DNA of 20,451 nt from a virus. Positions 1 to 7,414 of the stretch are shown piece after piece. Each line of letters starts with the position of its first letter. Within the stretch, counting starts at the first letter, position 1. The notes under the pieces were generated by a model that saw only the letters and a program-made list of their open reading frames with translations, was not told the origin of the DNA and ran no database searches. The stretch spans positions 1-20,451 of the IMG/VR virus record IMGVR_UViG_3300032665_002789; one strand, written 5' to 3'. A program made the translations under genes and the position numbers.

Positions 1-499
1 GTTCTGTTTTCGCAACATCGTTATCTGCGGCATGATATAGTTTTATAATTGCATCCTCTACATCAAGCCCTACATATCCGCTTTCTGTCAAAGAAGTTGC
101 ATCGACTATTGTCATCGGTACATCTAATATTTTGGCAATATTTTGTATTGTATAGGTTTTGCCAGTGCCTGAGCCGCCGATCAACAGCATATTACTTTTA
201 TCTATTTCTATGCCATCTATTACCGGATTCCCAATACGCTTCATATGATTATAAACGGCTACGGCCAAAATTCTTTTGGCGTTATCTTGCCCTATAACAT
301 AATCGTCAAGTTTATCTTTGATTATAGTGGGAATCAATGATATTTCTGTTGTAGGTGGGATATGATCTTGCTTAAGAATATCGAAGCATAAGATTACACA
401 CTCATCGCAAATATATACATCATTACCTGCGATTAGTTTTTTAACTTGTTTTTGACTTTTGTCACAAAAACTGCAATTATGATAATTTTTGTTTGTCAT
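1..499 (-). CDS. clpX: ClpX, ATP-dependent unfoldase (N-terminal part, cut by window edge)
   Basis: ClpX is the AAA+ unfoldase that recognises degrons, including the C-terminal LAA of tmRNA tags, and feeds substrates to the ClpP protease. The 166 visible residues match the family end to end. A zinc-binding domain has Cys9, Cys12, Cys31 and Cys34, with the typical LIAG and VYICDEC surroundings. It is followed by YVIGQDNAKRILAVAVYNH, a Walker A GGSGTGKT at about 108-115, and the LTESGYVGLDVE segment after it. The Walker B, sensor and substrate-loop regions lie outside the window. The ATG at 499-497 overlaps the stop of the upstream membrane-protein gene (ATGA), which suggests translational coupling. 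No ClpP is visible here, so it may work with host ClpP or alone as an unfoldase. The identification is secure; whether the rest of the gene is intact cannot be seen. Confidence 0.95.
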   Translation of the reverse strand, partial: MTNKNYHNCSFCDKSQKQVKKLIAGNDVYICDECVILCFDILKQDHIPPTTEISLIPTIIKDKLDDYVIGQDNAKRILAVAVYNHMKRIGNPVIDGIEIDKSNMLLIGGSGTGKTYTIQNIAKILDVPMTIVDATSLTESGYVGLDVEDAIIKLYHAADNDVAKTE

Positions 500-1707
500 T
501 TCCTACTGCTGTAATTGATATGTGTTGGCTTGAAGTGGTCAAGAACATGATACGTGTCAGTTGTTGATGCGGTTTGTGTAACTGCATCGTTAACCGGCTC
601 TTGTGTGTTATTAACTTCTGCTGTGTTATCAACTACTGTATGTGTGTCTGCAGTTGGTTTGTCAATTGAAATGTCTGTTGAAATAGTTGTCGGTTTAGGC
701 TCGTTTTGCGAAGTTGGTTCGCTAAGAGTTTTAGCCAACCATTTGTCCAAACTGTCTGTGACAATCTCCTTAATTACGTTAGCGTCAACAACATCATTTG
801 TTGCTATATGTGAAGTATCCATCTGAGAAGGTATCAGTTCCCACGCCTGGCCCGTCCACCAAACTGTTTGGCCGGAGTGTCCAATTACCATAGTTTGCCC
901 TAACACAGGTTCATTTTGTGTGTCTTTCACAGTTTCTTGCCTAGGTTTAGATTCTACCGTGTCAACTCTGCTAGTTTCATTTTTTATGCTTATGTTTGCA
1001 GCAATTAACATTAAAACTGCTAACGGATCGAATACCAATACTAATACAATGATCACATATCGCACCGCTTGATCAGTATCAACATTAGAACCATTTGCAA
1101 AGAATTCGGCAATATATTTAATTGGACCAATTTTGGTTTCAACAATTGAAATATCTTGCTTAATTTTCAACTGTTGATCCGTAAGATCTTGTATGGTCTT
1201 TGACTCTATCTCTAATTTTGTCTTGATATCATTACGTTCTGATTCTTGTGATTTTCTAGATGCTAGCGCTTGTGTCGCTCTATTGGCATCAAGTTGAATG
1301 TTAATGGATTTATCAAGTTGGGATAATTGCGTTTGATATCTAGTTATAGCAGTCTTGTGCTGATCAATTTGTCCGGTGATTTGTTCTAATTTCAAAGAAA
1401 GCTCAGTGTTGGCAAGTCCAGCTTCCACATGCGCTCGTGTTAAAAATCCAAAAATACCTAAACTTGTTATTATCATTAGCACAACTACCGCCGTAGTTAA
1501 GTAAATTTTTAACAATGGCGGAATAATATTCCATTTTTGATACAACCAACTAGCAACAACTAATTTTGATATTTCTAAAATGGTAGCCATGGCAACAACA
1601 GGCCAAAAGCTGCTTGCAAAAATTGCTGCTAGACCTGCAATACTATAATACGCAGCGGTAGTACTCAGACACAATGCACAACCTAGCAGAATAGTGGATA
1701 TTTTCAA
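496..1707 (-). CDS. Multi-pass membrane protein with long coiled coil
   Basis: This 403-residue protein has three hydrophobic segments in the first 90 residues (about 5-30, 32-55 and 67-89). A charged, Gln/Lys-rich probable coiled coil follows at about 95-192, then a fourth membrane segment at about 216-238. The hydrophilic Thr/Asp/Val-rich tail of about 160 residues contains a short Trp-rich patch near VWWTGQAWE. No enzymatic motif is visible. The layout resembles membrane/coiled-coil proteins that recur in T4-like marine phages, but I do not know a function. The start overlaps the stop of the decarboxylase-like gene by ATGA, and the stop overlaps the clpX start the same way, so the three are probably translated as a coupled unit. 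A role in the host inner membrane during infection or lysis is possible but only a guess. Confidence 0.85.
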   Translation of the reverse strand: MKISTILLGCALCLSTTAAYYSIAGLAAIFASSFWPVVAMATILEISKLVVASWLYQKWNIIPPLLKIYLTTAVVVLMIITSLGIFGFLTRAHVEAGLANTELSLKLEQITGQIDQHKTAITRYQTQLSQLDKSINIQLDANRATQALASRKSQESERNDIKTKLEIESKTIQDLTDQQLKIKQDISIVETKIGPIKYIAEFFANGSNVDTDQAVRYVIIVLVLVFDPLAVLMLIAANISIKNETSRVDTVESKPRQETVKDTQNEPVLGQTMVIGHSGQTVWWTGQAWELIPSQMDTSHIATNDVVDANVIKEIVTDSLDKWLAKTLSEPTSQNEPKPTTISTDISIDKPTADTHTVVDNTAEVNNTQEPVNDAVTQTASTTDTYHVLDHFKPTHINYSSRK

Positions 1708-2117
1708 GGCAATACCTTTCTGTATGTGCCGGTATCAATCTCCGTAAACGCAGTCTCTCTATCTAAAAATTTGAATTGTGCGTTTGAAATTTCGAAATTT
1801 TCAGCCAAGTAATCAATTACTTCCATTACTTGAAACGGAGCACAGCTATATAAATCAAACTGCATAATGCTTGGATATGGCGCTGGCATATTCCATATGT
1901 GCATTGCACAATGACTTGTTGTCAAAATGACAGTACTTGTTATCCCTTCATTGCCTTCATCATAACAGTATGCACTAACAGGGTCAAGCATAACTTTCAT
2001 TCTAACATGTTCAACCATGCCTCGCATGATTTCATTTACCTTATCGCAATCATTGGGGTCAGGTGGGTTGTTAATCTCTGCTCTAATTAATAAGTGCAGA
2101 TGCGCAGATGGTTTCAA
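1704..2117 (-). CDS. speD: S-adenosylmethionine decarboxylase-like pyruvoyl proenzyme (SpeD/SpeH family)
   Basis: AdoMet decarboxylases of this family self-cleave before a serine that becomes the pyruvoyl cofactor; the classical product feeds spermidine synthesis. In this 137-residue protein, TTSHCAMHIW at 66-75 aligns with the family SESHLTIHTW. Ser68 sits at the cleavage site, His69 and His73 match the conserved histidines, and Cys92 in FDLYSC matches the catalytic cysteine. The length equals the short bacterial class (about 120-135). Two departures are visible: the residue before the serine is Thr instead of the usual Glu, and about four extra residues lie between His73 and Cys92. The start is a TTG, 11 bases after GGAG, with an in-frame TAA just upstream, so no ATG start is available. 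Family membership is likely. The substrate is uncertain, because some homologues of this fold decarboxylate ornithine or arginine instead. Confidence 0.75.
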   Translation of the reverse strand: MKPSAHLHLLIRAEINNPPDPNDCDKVNEIMRGMVEHVRMKVMLDPVSAYCYDEGNEGITSTVILTTSHCAMHIWNMPAPYPSIMQFDLYSCAPFQVMEVIDYLAENFEISNAQFKFLDRETAFTEIDTGTYRKVLP

Positions 2118-2135
2118 TGTTTGAAATTCTCCTTA

Positions 2136-3302
2136 TCAAATACCAGGTATCTGTGTAACAGTTATATTATTACTGACAATTAGAATGTTTGCAACTACAT
2201 CTATGCCTTGCGCTGTAACATTTTCAATTATTGCAGGATTGCAGAATGTGGCTTGTCCGCTATATTGAAAAACACTTGGATTAAAAACTTTTCTATTGCT
2301 TGACCAAGTGTTTGTCATACCTCTGGCTACCCAACGTTGTATAGCAGCAGTGCCTGTAAAAGTTGCACCGTAATCTGGTTCAGTTGGTAAGGCGGCTGTG
2401 TATAACTGACTGTAACATTCATAGCCAACTGTCCACGTTATAGAATTTAACGCAGCATTAGCGATATTTCCAACTCTAACAATGTTATCATATTTGTTCG
2501 GAGTAGCTGTGCTTTCCAGCTGATTTACTACCTGGAACCATCTCATGTTTGCTCTTTCTTTTTCTTCGCTCAGAGCAATGTTGCTTGGGTAGCCTGTATA
2601 AACGCCTGGTGTAAAACCAATATTTGTTGCAGCATTTCCACCATTTATTACCCATGGTTGTGTCCAGCCCGCGCTTTCCAATTGAATATATGGACCAGCA
2701 ATTTCAGCTGCTACACCTGTTGAAGGAGTGTAATTATTAATTTGGCTTACAGCACTTTGAATGTTACCTGCAGTAAAGGTAATAGTAACGTTGTTGATAG
2801 ACAGTGTTGAATGAGTTGTTACATCAGAAAATGCAGACGGTGCAACTTGGCTAAAGGCATTCTTGAATTGTCCAGCAGGATAATAACCTGGATTATTCAA
2901 TCCAAGCGTTGCAAGTGCTGTAGCGTTACCTTCTTCAATATAAAATGGAGTACCTTCATAACCCGGCGCATTTTGTAAAGTAATGTAGTCTGAAGCTACA
3001 CTCTGGCCAGCATAAACTCCTGTAAACTTTGTCAACAGATTTATTTTGTCAATTGCTGTTGACAACGTATCAGTGGAAGAAAATGTAACAGTATAGTTGT
3101 TAATTATTATTGTAGATCCATCTGTAAAAGGACTTCCAGTGACAGGTGATCCTCCTGTGGTTCTGATCCAACTTTGGATTTGCCAGCTGGTTTCACTGTC
3201 TAATCCACCGCCTCTATTACCTGAGAGGCTTGAGTAATCGGTAGGAGTTGTGTTGTTCCACGTTATTTGGTAATAAGTTGGATTGAATGAGTAATTGGCC
3301 AT
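2136..3302 (-). CDS. Probable virion structural protein with two flagellin IN-like repeats
   Basis: This 388-residue protein has no signal peptide or membrane segment and is rich in Thr, Ser, Asn, Gly and Tyr, as expected of a phage particle protein. It contains two similar blocks, at about 60-144 and 163-238. Each has the pattern I-(I/S)-INN-(Y/V)-T-(V/I)-T-F, then a spacer with a hydrophobic (K/Q)IN segment, then a Y-I-(T/Q)-L strand, and a G-N-A-(T/A) turn before a Gly/Tyr-rich end. This resembles the flagellin IN motif of hook-associated proteins such as FliD and FlgL. The C-terminal 150 residues show nothing recognisable. The ATG has AGAGGA upstream and an AT-rich late-promoter-like motif about 28 bases before it. 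It is the first gene of the leftward group ending in clpX. Structural function is inferred from composition and repeats, not from a named family. Confidence 0.75.
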   Translation of the reverse strand: MANYSFNPTYYQITWNNTTPTDYSSLSGNRGGGLDSETSWQIQSWIRTTGGSPVTGSPFTDGSTIIINNYTVTFSSTDTLSTAIDKINLLTKFTGVYAGQSVASDYITLQNAPGYEGTPFYIEEGNATALATLGLNNPGYYPAGQFKNAFSQVAPSAFSDVTTHSTLSINNVTITFTAGNIQSAVSQINNYTPSTGVAAEIAGPYIQLESAGWTQPWVINGGNAATNIGFTPGVYTGYPSNIALSEEKERANMRWFQVVNQLESTATPNKYDNIVRVGNIANAALNSITWTVGYECYSQLYTAALPTEPDYGATFTGTAAIQRWVARGMTNTWSSNRKVFNPSVFQYSGQATFCNPAIIENVTAQGIDVVANILIVSNNITVTQIPGI

Positions 3303-3330
3303 GAATTATCCTCTGTATACAAATGTACTT

Positions 3331-3338
3331 TATTTATT
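3331..3338 (-). promoter_or_regulatory. Possible late promoter for the structural gene
   Basis: The minus strand reads AATAAATA here, one base from the T4 late consensus TATAAATA, about 28 bases before the ATG. Such 7-of-8 matches are common in AT-rich DNA, so this is weak evidence alone. Confidence 0.35.
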
Positions 3339-3373
3339 ATACATACCGTTGATTGATAATTATTGATTTAGAA

Positions 3374-4138
3374 TCAACCTATCCAAAAGAGGGTTTGACC
3401 TAATTTGATCTTTCTATGCCTAATAGCCCAAACTTCAGATACTGATGTGCTGCTGAAATAGATAGCTCCCTTAGCAGGATCTGACAATCTACCTTTGTAT
3501 ACTGCAACAGCAATCTGTTGCATTTTTTGCCAGGCATCGTCTTCACGTTCCCATCTAGAGCCAAACCTATAGCCCACCCAACTGAATTGGTGCCTTTTTC
3601 TGCCATTATGCCAATCATATTGAAAGACATTGCTACAAATGTCGTCACCAAAATCCTGTTGTCCAATTCGGTTTATTGGTACATATGCAACTGCTACCTG
3701 TTCTTTAGATGTTCCGCCTCGTGCCTCAAAATATAAAGTCCAGGCTAGGCATTCAACTTCTTGCCTTTTGTGTATATTAAGATTTTCTACGTCAGGAATA
3801 GAGAGGGGCAAATGTTTTCGTAATGTTGGAATACTACTGAAGTCAGTTTTGATTTTTTGATTTGCGGTATTACCAATAGTTAAATCTGTTAACCTAATAT
3901 CTTTAGAATGAGATTCATCTGAGAATTCAACTTTTTGTTCTTTGAGATTTACAATATATAGGTCATTTTGTTCAGGTGGATGATATACCGCAAGTTCTAA
4001 GTTTGCAGTTTGAGGTACAGGCGAAGCAGGTGTGTTAGACACTGCTGTTTCCCTTGTTGAATAAAGCCAATTATTGCTTTCATATTGCGTAAAAGTAAAA
4101 AACAATAGTAAACACATGGCGATTGGTCGTCGTGGCAT
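3374..4138 (-). CDS. Cell-wall hydrolase, SleB/Hydrolase_2 family, with N-terminal membrane or signal segment
   Basis: The C-terminal 125 residues match the SleB/CwlJ hydrolase family (Hydrolase_2), which cleaves peptidoglycan. The segment CLAWTLYFEARGGTSKEQVA carries the conserved EAR with its presumed catalytic Glu (about residue 138). It is followed by the INRI segment, a Cys in DDICSNVFQ, the QFSW motif and the GAIYFSSTSVSEVW end. The chosen ATG (4138) follows AGGAG at 11 bases and begins MPRRP plus a hydrophobic stretch, as in a signal peptide or anchor. An in-frame ATG exists 27 codons upstream but lacks such support. Residues about 25-125 are a low-complexity linker. The 254-residue protein could be an endolysin exported by its signal, or a virion-associated lysin. 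It reads away from the region at 4139-4423. Confidence 0.85.
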   Translation of the reverse strand: MPRRPIAMCLLLFFTFTQYESNNWLYSTRETAVSNTPASPVPQTANLELAVYHPPEQNDLYIVNLKEQKVEFSDESHSKDIRLTDLTIGNTANQKIKTDFSSIPTLRKHLPLSIPDVENLNIHKRQEVECLAWTLYFEARGGTSKEQVAVAYVPINRIGQQDFGDDICSNVFQYDWHNGRKRHQFSWVGYRFGSRWEREDDAWQKMQQIAVAVYKGRLSDPAKGAIYFSSTSVSEVWAIRHRKIKLGQTLFWIG

Positions 4139-4423
4139 CAAGCTCAGTTCTCCTATAATTATGTTAAGATGGGTTGAGAAAGATAAGTGAAAGAATCTCA
4201 AACCATTGATAGATAACAAGTAAGAATCTATCGGACATTATGTCACACAGCTGTTGCTGCTAAAAATATTTAAGTGTACTAAACGTAATATAAACACACT
4301 ATATGTATGGGGAGAATTCCCCATATGCTAGATCTTTCCTTCCAGCTTATACTATATATGACACGACGAAAGAAAATGCAAGTTTTTATAGACGATGATT
4401 TTGAGCCAAAGATATAATACAAT
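4139..4423. other. Divergent intergenic region
   Basis: This is the spacer between the leftward hydrolase gene and the rightward genes. It must hold promoters for both directions. I see a perfect 7-base inverted repeat at 4306-4325 and AT-rich stretches, including a TATAAACA at 4290-4297 one base from the late consensus on the plus strand. An 18-codon open frame from the ATG at 4358 is too short to support. No tRNA-like fold was recognised. Confidence 0.5.
4306..4325. repeat. Short perfect inverted repeat
   Basis: TATGGGG (4306-4312) and CCCCATA (4319-4325) pair perfectly around a six-base AGAATT centre. There is no T-run on either side, so it is not a typical terminator. In this divergent promoter region it could be an operator or an RNA hairpin. 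Confidence 0.45.
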
Positions 4424-4640
4424 ATGGAAGATAATATAGTTTCAACGCTTGAAGCCTGTGAAATTTTAACACAGCAAATAGAACAACATACTAGCAGAAC
4501 TTAACTTACATTGTGAAGAAGCTGCCAAATTTGGCATGTATGTCCAAATTTCAAAAACAGAAAAAATAGTTGATAATAAGAATATACCTTCCTTTATTCT
4601 AAATCAAGCTTCTTATAATGTTGTTTTTGCTAAAACCTAA
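4424..4640 (+). pseudogene. Small gene apparently broken by a +1 frameshift
   Basis: The ATG at 4424 opens a frame that stops after 26 codons at 4502. The frame one base later is open from 4482 to a TAA at 4638. The two halves join smoothly: MEDNIVSTLEACEILTQQIE, then about 50 residues beginning NNILAELNLHCEEAAKF and ending in VVFAKT. The span is 3n+1 bases, as expected from one extra base between about 4482 and 4504. The corrected protein would have about 71 residues, and its stop lies 15 bases before the radical SAM gene, a normal operon gap. I do not recognise the protein, and no clear ribosome-binding site precedes it. A sequencing insertion, a real mutation or programmed +1 frameshifting would all fit. 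Confidence 0.5.
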
Positions 4641-4655
4641 ATCTATAATATATCT

Positions 4656-6170
4656 ATGGATGTAATCTTATTAAATGGTGGAATAGCTTATAGGCCAATT
4701 CTAATGCGCTCAATTGGTCCGTATAAAATTGCACATTGGTTACGAAAATATGGGTATCAGTGTCAGGTGATTGATCATGTGCTGTATTTCAATGCAGATC
4801 AGTTATATACAACACTCAAAAAGTTTATTACACCTGATACTAAAATCATTGGTTTAAGCACTACATTTATTTGCAACAATGCATATAAGCACTCCGACGG
4901 GCGCATCAAACGAATTCCAGAATTTGTATTGAATGTATTGTCTCAAATTAAGTTAGAACATCCGTCAATACGTTTTGTTATGGGCGGATATATAAGTGAT
5001 CGGCTTCCAAACTGGGATGTGTTTGATGTTACTATAATGAGTTATCTGTCAGCGCCTGAAGAAATTTTTCTAGAATATCTAGATTGGTTATCAGGCAGAG
5101 GGACAGAGCCTGTATTTGAGAAAAAGCGAAACAGTATAGGAACAGGTTTTGAGGATAAAATTATCTATTCTGCTGCTAGAAATCCAAAATACAATATAGA
5201 AACAGATGATTTTAAGTTTATACCGACTGATGTCATTCTGCCAAACGAACCATTGCCATTAGATGTAAGTCGCGGCTGCATTTTTACCTGTCGTTTTTGT
5301 CAATACCCGCACCTTGGCAAGCATAAACTTGATTATGTTAGGGCTATGGAACATATTTCTGCAGAATTATCTTACAACTTTGCTACTTTTGGATCTACTT
5401 CTTATTATATTATAGATGATACTTTTAATGACACAGAATGGAAACTCAGGTCATTCCATAGTGCTGTTTCAAAATTACCATTTAAGATCCGTTTTAGTGC
5501 ATATTTGAGAGCAGACTTATTAAATCATTTTGATGAAACCCCTTACATTTTAAAAGAATCTGGCTTAGTAGGCGCATACCACGGTTTGGAAAGCTTGCAT
5601 AAAGACGCAAGTAAAATAATTGGAAAAGGCTGGAATGGAAATTATGCAAGGGAATATATACCTTACCTTTTCCACAATATATGGAATAAAAGTGTTGCGC
5701 AACATTGCAATTTTATTGTAGGTCTACCGTATGAAAAAGAAACTGATGTATACGGTACAGTTAATTGGTTTATAGAAAATAATTTACATTCTATAGGATT
5801 TGATCTTCTTGGCTTGTATGGAGTAGATAACAGCGCAAGTCCAAATAGTATTTTTAGTGAATTTGATAAGAATCCACAAAAATATGGTTTCAGTTTTGAG
5901 GCTGATCCAATAAATTTCAATGGTACAACTATGAACTGGAAAAATTGTACATGGACAGTAGGCGAGGCCTATCGGGTAACACAATTGGCTACAAAAATGA
6001 CTAGAGAATTTTCAAAAACCAGAATGTGGTCTATACTCGCTCTATTATGGCAAGGATATGACTTAACTTATCTTATGACCACACCTCAAGAGCAGCTTTC
6101 ATGGGATGATATAAAAGCATCAACATTGACATCATTTGATGTATACTTTAATAAACTAATGCTATTATAA
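4656..6170 (+). CDS. B12-binding-like radical SAM protein
   Basis: Residues 207-216 read GCIFTCRFCQ. This gives the radical SAM CX3CX2C motif (Cys208, Cys212, Cys215) that binds the 4Fe-4S cluster and AdoMet. The N-terminal 150 residues have the alternating strand/helix pattern, with GPYKIAHWLRKYGYQCQVID and RFVMGGY, of the B12-binding-like domain found in class B radical SAM enzymes. However, the DXHXXG cobalamin motif is not visible, so cobalamin binding is doubtful. The AdoMet-domain strands run to about residue 370, including YIIDDTFND and NFIVGLPYEKETD. The remaining 130 residues have no known motif. The 504-residue length is normal for this group. The substrate is unknown; related phage genes are often near glycosyltransferases, as here. 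The Smr gene follows after 12 bases. Confidence 0.85.
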   Translation: MDVILLNGGIAYRPILMRSIGPYKIAHWLRKYGYQCQVIDHVLYFNADQLYTTLKKFITPDTKIIGLSTTFICNNAYKHSDGRIKRIPEFVLNVLSQIKLEHPSIRFVMGGYISDRLPNWDVFDVTIMSYLSAPEEIFLEYLDWLSGRGTEPVFEKKRNSIGTGFEDKIIYSAARNPKYNIETDDFKFIPTDVILPNEPLPLDVSRGCIFTCRFCQYPHLGKHKLDYVRAMEHISAELSYNFATFGSTSYYIIDDTFNDTEWKLRSFHSAVSKLPFKIRFSAYLRADLLNHFDETPYILKESGLVGAYHGLESLHKDASKIIGKGWNGNYAREYIPYLFHNIWNKSVAQHCNFIVGLPYEKETDVYGTVNWFIENNLHSIGFDLLGLYGVDNSASPNSIFSEFDKNPQKYGFSFEADPINFNGTTMNWKNCTWTVGEAYRVTQLATKMTREFSKTRMWSILALLWQGYDLTYLMTTPQEQLSWDDIKASTLTSFDVYFNKLMLL

Positions 6171-6182
6171 AAAGAGCCAAAC

Positions 6183-6563
6183 ATGACAACAAAAGCAAAT
6201 CATACTGAGAATTTTGAGCTATCAAACGAAGATAAGGAAGTTTGGAGTACATTTGTGCAACAGAGTTTGAAAAGTTCTAGCAGATTCTATATTCCTGACA
6301 AAGGGCTTGATCAGAGTCTACGCTATAAACTTGATTTACACGGTTGCACTGTACAACAAGCTTTTGTAAAAACTAGAAATTTTCTAGAAGAACATTGGGC
6401 AGTAGGATCAAAATATGCAATTATAATTACAGGCAAAAGCGGTAAAATAGCAGATGAGTTCAAGTTTTGGATTGACAATTTAGGATTTGTAAAATCATGT
6501 ATACCATTAACTGATACATCTGGAACCCACGGCGCGTATAAGATCACCTTTTACAGAAAATAA
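6183..6563 (+). CDS. Smr-domain protein
   Basis: The 126-residue protein has an N-terminal charged extension of about 45 residues and then an Smr domain. LDLHGCT at 50-56 matches the LDLHGLT hallmark. It is followed by an amphipathic helix (AFVKTRNFLEEHW) and the strand IIITGKSG at about 80-87, which takes the place of the family's I-HGKG-G motif. Smr domains are nucleic-acid-binding or endonuclease domains; in bacterial SmrB the DLH residues are needed to cut mRNA at collided ribosomes. Asp51, Leu52 and His53 are all present. The usual His of HGKG is Thr83 here, so the binding loop is altered. The gene lies 12 bases after the radical SAM gene and is probably cotranscribed with it. A link with the phage tmRNA is discussed as a finding. 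Confidence 0.75.
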   Translation: MTTKANHTENFELSNEDKEVWSTFVQQSLKSSSRFYIPDKGLDQSLRYKLDLHGCTVQQAFVKTRNFLEEHWAVGSKYAIIITGKSGKIADEFKFWIDNLGFVKSCIPLTDTSGTHGAYKITFYRK

Positions 6564-6593
6564 TTTCTTTTTGCATAGCTGGTATGCGGAATT

Positions 6594-6614
6594 TTATGTT
6601 GCAGTGCAGCATAA
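6594..6614 (+). terminator. Hairpin after the Smr gene
   Basis: TTATGTTGC (6594-6602) and GCAGCATAA (6606-6614) form a 9-bp stem with one G-T pair and a three-base loop, followed by an AT-rich run. It may attenuate or terminate transcription between the Smr gene and the DUF3563-like gene, and it overlaps the CATAAATA motif. Confidence 0.4.
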
Positions 6615-6617
6615 ATA
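6610..6617 (+). promoter_or_regulatory. Probable late promoter
   Basis: CATAAATA differs by one base from the T4 late consensus TATAAATA. It lies 31 bases before the ATG of the DUF3563-like gene, with an excellent AAGGAG in between. Placement after a hairpin and before a new gene pair supports it. Confidence 0.5.
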
Positions 6618-6647
6618 CTTTATATTTAAGATATAAGGAGACCAGAA

Positions 6648-6806
6648 ATGTGTTTTAACAGAATAGTTAATTTACTTAGATCGTGGTGGCAAAGATTTAC
6701 TATGAGTCCAACTGAACGTTGGTTAAGTCAAAGCAGCGATGTCGTCGAGTTAGAGAGCAGACTTCGACAACTTTGGGGCTACAGTAATCAAAAATTTACT
6801 TACTAA
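6648..6806 (+). CDS. DUF3563-like small protein
   Basis: A 52-codon gene starts at ATG 6648, seven bases after a perfect AAGGAG, and ends with TAA at 6804. The N-terminus is short and basic-hydrophobic (MCFNRIVNLLRSWWQRF). The C-terminal half, ERWLSQSSDVVELESRLRQL, matches the YLaxAtDlaeLErRmrxl pattern I associate with DUF3563, a family of tiny proteobacterial proteins of unknown function. The family assignment is from memory of this pattern. The ribosome-binding site and conserved-looking sequence support a real gene despite its size. It is followed 27 bases later by the phasin-like gene and shares its terminator. Confidence 0.7.
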   Translation: MCFNRIVNLLRSWWQRFTMSPTERWLSQSSDVVELESRLRQLWGYSNQKFTY

Positions 6807-6833
6807 TTTTAAACTACAAAAGGAGAAACCAAA

Positions 6834-7025
6834 ATGTACGACAACACAATGATTAAGGACGCAAATCAGGCTGTTTTTGATTATGCTACCACTGCTACTC
6901 GTCAAACAATTGAGCTGCAAACAGCTCTTTTCAAAGACTTTGTAGCTTTGAACAAGAAACTAATGGACCTCAGCCCAGCTAAAGAATGGGCCAATGTGTT
7001 TACTTCTCAACTATCAAAGAAGTAA
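6834..7025 (+). CDS. Phasin-like small protein
   Basis: The 63-residue protein starts at an ATG preceded by AAAGGAGAAACC, an ideal ribosome-binding site. The sequence is almost entirely helical and amphipathic. ANQAVFDYATTATRQTIELQ, then LFKDFVALNKKLMDLSPAKEWA, resembles the helical core of phasins (surface proteins of polyhydroxyalkanoate granules), which usually run to 100-180 residues. This version would be a truncated or minimal form. The similarity is by pattern only and could reflect a general amphipathic helix. The gene is the last of the rightward group and is followed directly by a strong terminator, so it can be expressed at high level. A role on lipid or granule surfaces is inference. 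Confidence 0.7.
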   Translation: MYDNTMIKDANQAVFDYATTATRQTIELQTALFKDFVALNKKLMDLSPAKEWANVFTSQLSKK

Positions 7026-7030
7026 AAATA

Positions 7031-7066
7031 AAATAGGGTTAACGCACTGTTGTTAACCCTATTTTT
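7031..7066. terminator. Bidirectional intrinsic terminator
   Basis: A perfect 13-bp stem is formed by AAATAGGGTTAAC (7031-7043) and GTTAACCCTATTT (7052-7064) with an eight-base loop. The plus strand ends in a T-run (to 7066), and the A-rich left flank gives T residues on the minus strand. It separates the rightward phasin-like gene from the leftward gene ending at 7089 and should serve both. Confidence 0.9.
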
Positions 7067-7088
7067 CTGACTAAAATTAACTTTTAAA

Positions 7089-7403
7089 CTAGGTACCGTA
7101 TTCTTCTTCTTCCTCGCCGGGTAGGTACCAACGATTTTTTTCATGATTCCAATGCCGTCCGTCATACAATTGGATATTGAAAAATAATCCTAATATAGTG
7201 ATTTCAAATCTAGGGCCTGCATGGTCATGTCCGCGCCAGTGAGTTTGAACGTGTAGTTCAAATATAGTTTGCCAATCAAACCATGTCAGTTGTACCTCGC
7301 AATTTTTGTTTTTGGAAACGGACCAATCCTTACAGAAAAAATCCATTTGTTCTGAACGCGATTTAGCCCAAGGATTTTCGACCCTTAGTGTAAAATGTAA
7401 CAT
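7089..7403 (-). CDS. Conserved-looking hypothetical protein
   Basis: The 104-residue protein is rich in Trp, His, Phe and acidic residues (for example NPWAKS, FFCKDWSVSKN, THWRGHDHAGPRFE) and ends in an acidic GEEEEEYGT tail. I see no signal peptide, membrane segment or catalytic motif. The alternating hydrophobic pattern suggests a small beta-rich globular protein. The ATG at 7403 is preceded by AAGGAA at good spacing, and the gene follows the glycosyltransferase by 11 bases, so they are probably one transcript ended by the terminator at 7031-7066. Function unknown. Confidence 0.8.
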   Translation of the reverse strand: MLHFTLRVENPWAKSRSEQMDFFCKDWSVSKNKNCEVQLTWFDWQTIFELHVQTHWRGHDHAGPRFEITILGLFFNIQLYDGRHWNHEKNRWYLPGEEEEEYGT

Positions 7404-7414
7404 TTTGCTGTTCC

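Noticed and set aside
554-826. Plus-strand open frame of 90 codons
   Set aside because: It lies opposite the low-complexity Thr/Val-rich tail of the membrane protein, whose frame is supported by ATGA coupling on both sides. No ribosome-binding site or family.
3400-3666. Minus-strand 88-codon frame within the hydrolase gene
   Set aside because: It sits in another frame of the conserved SleB domain, which has clear family motifs.
4358-4417. An 18-codon open frame in the divergent region
   Set aside because: Too short, without a ribosome-binding site and without any recognisable sequence.
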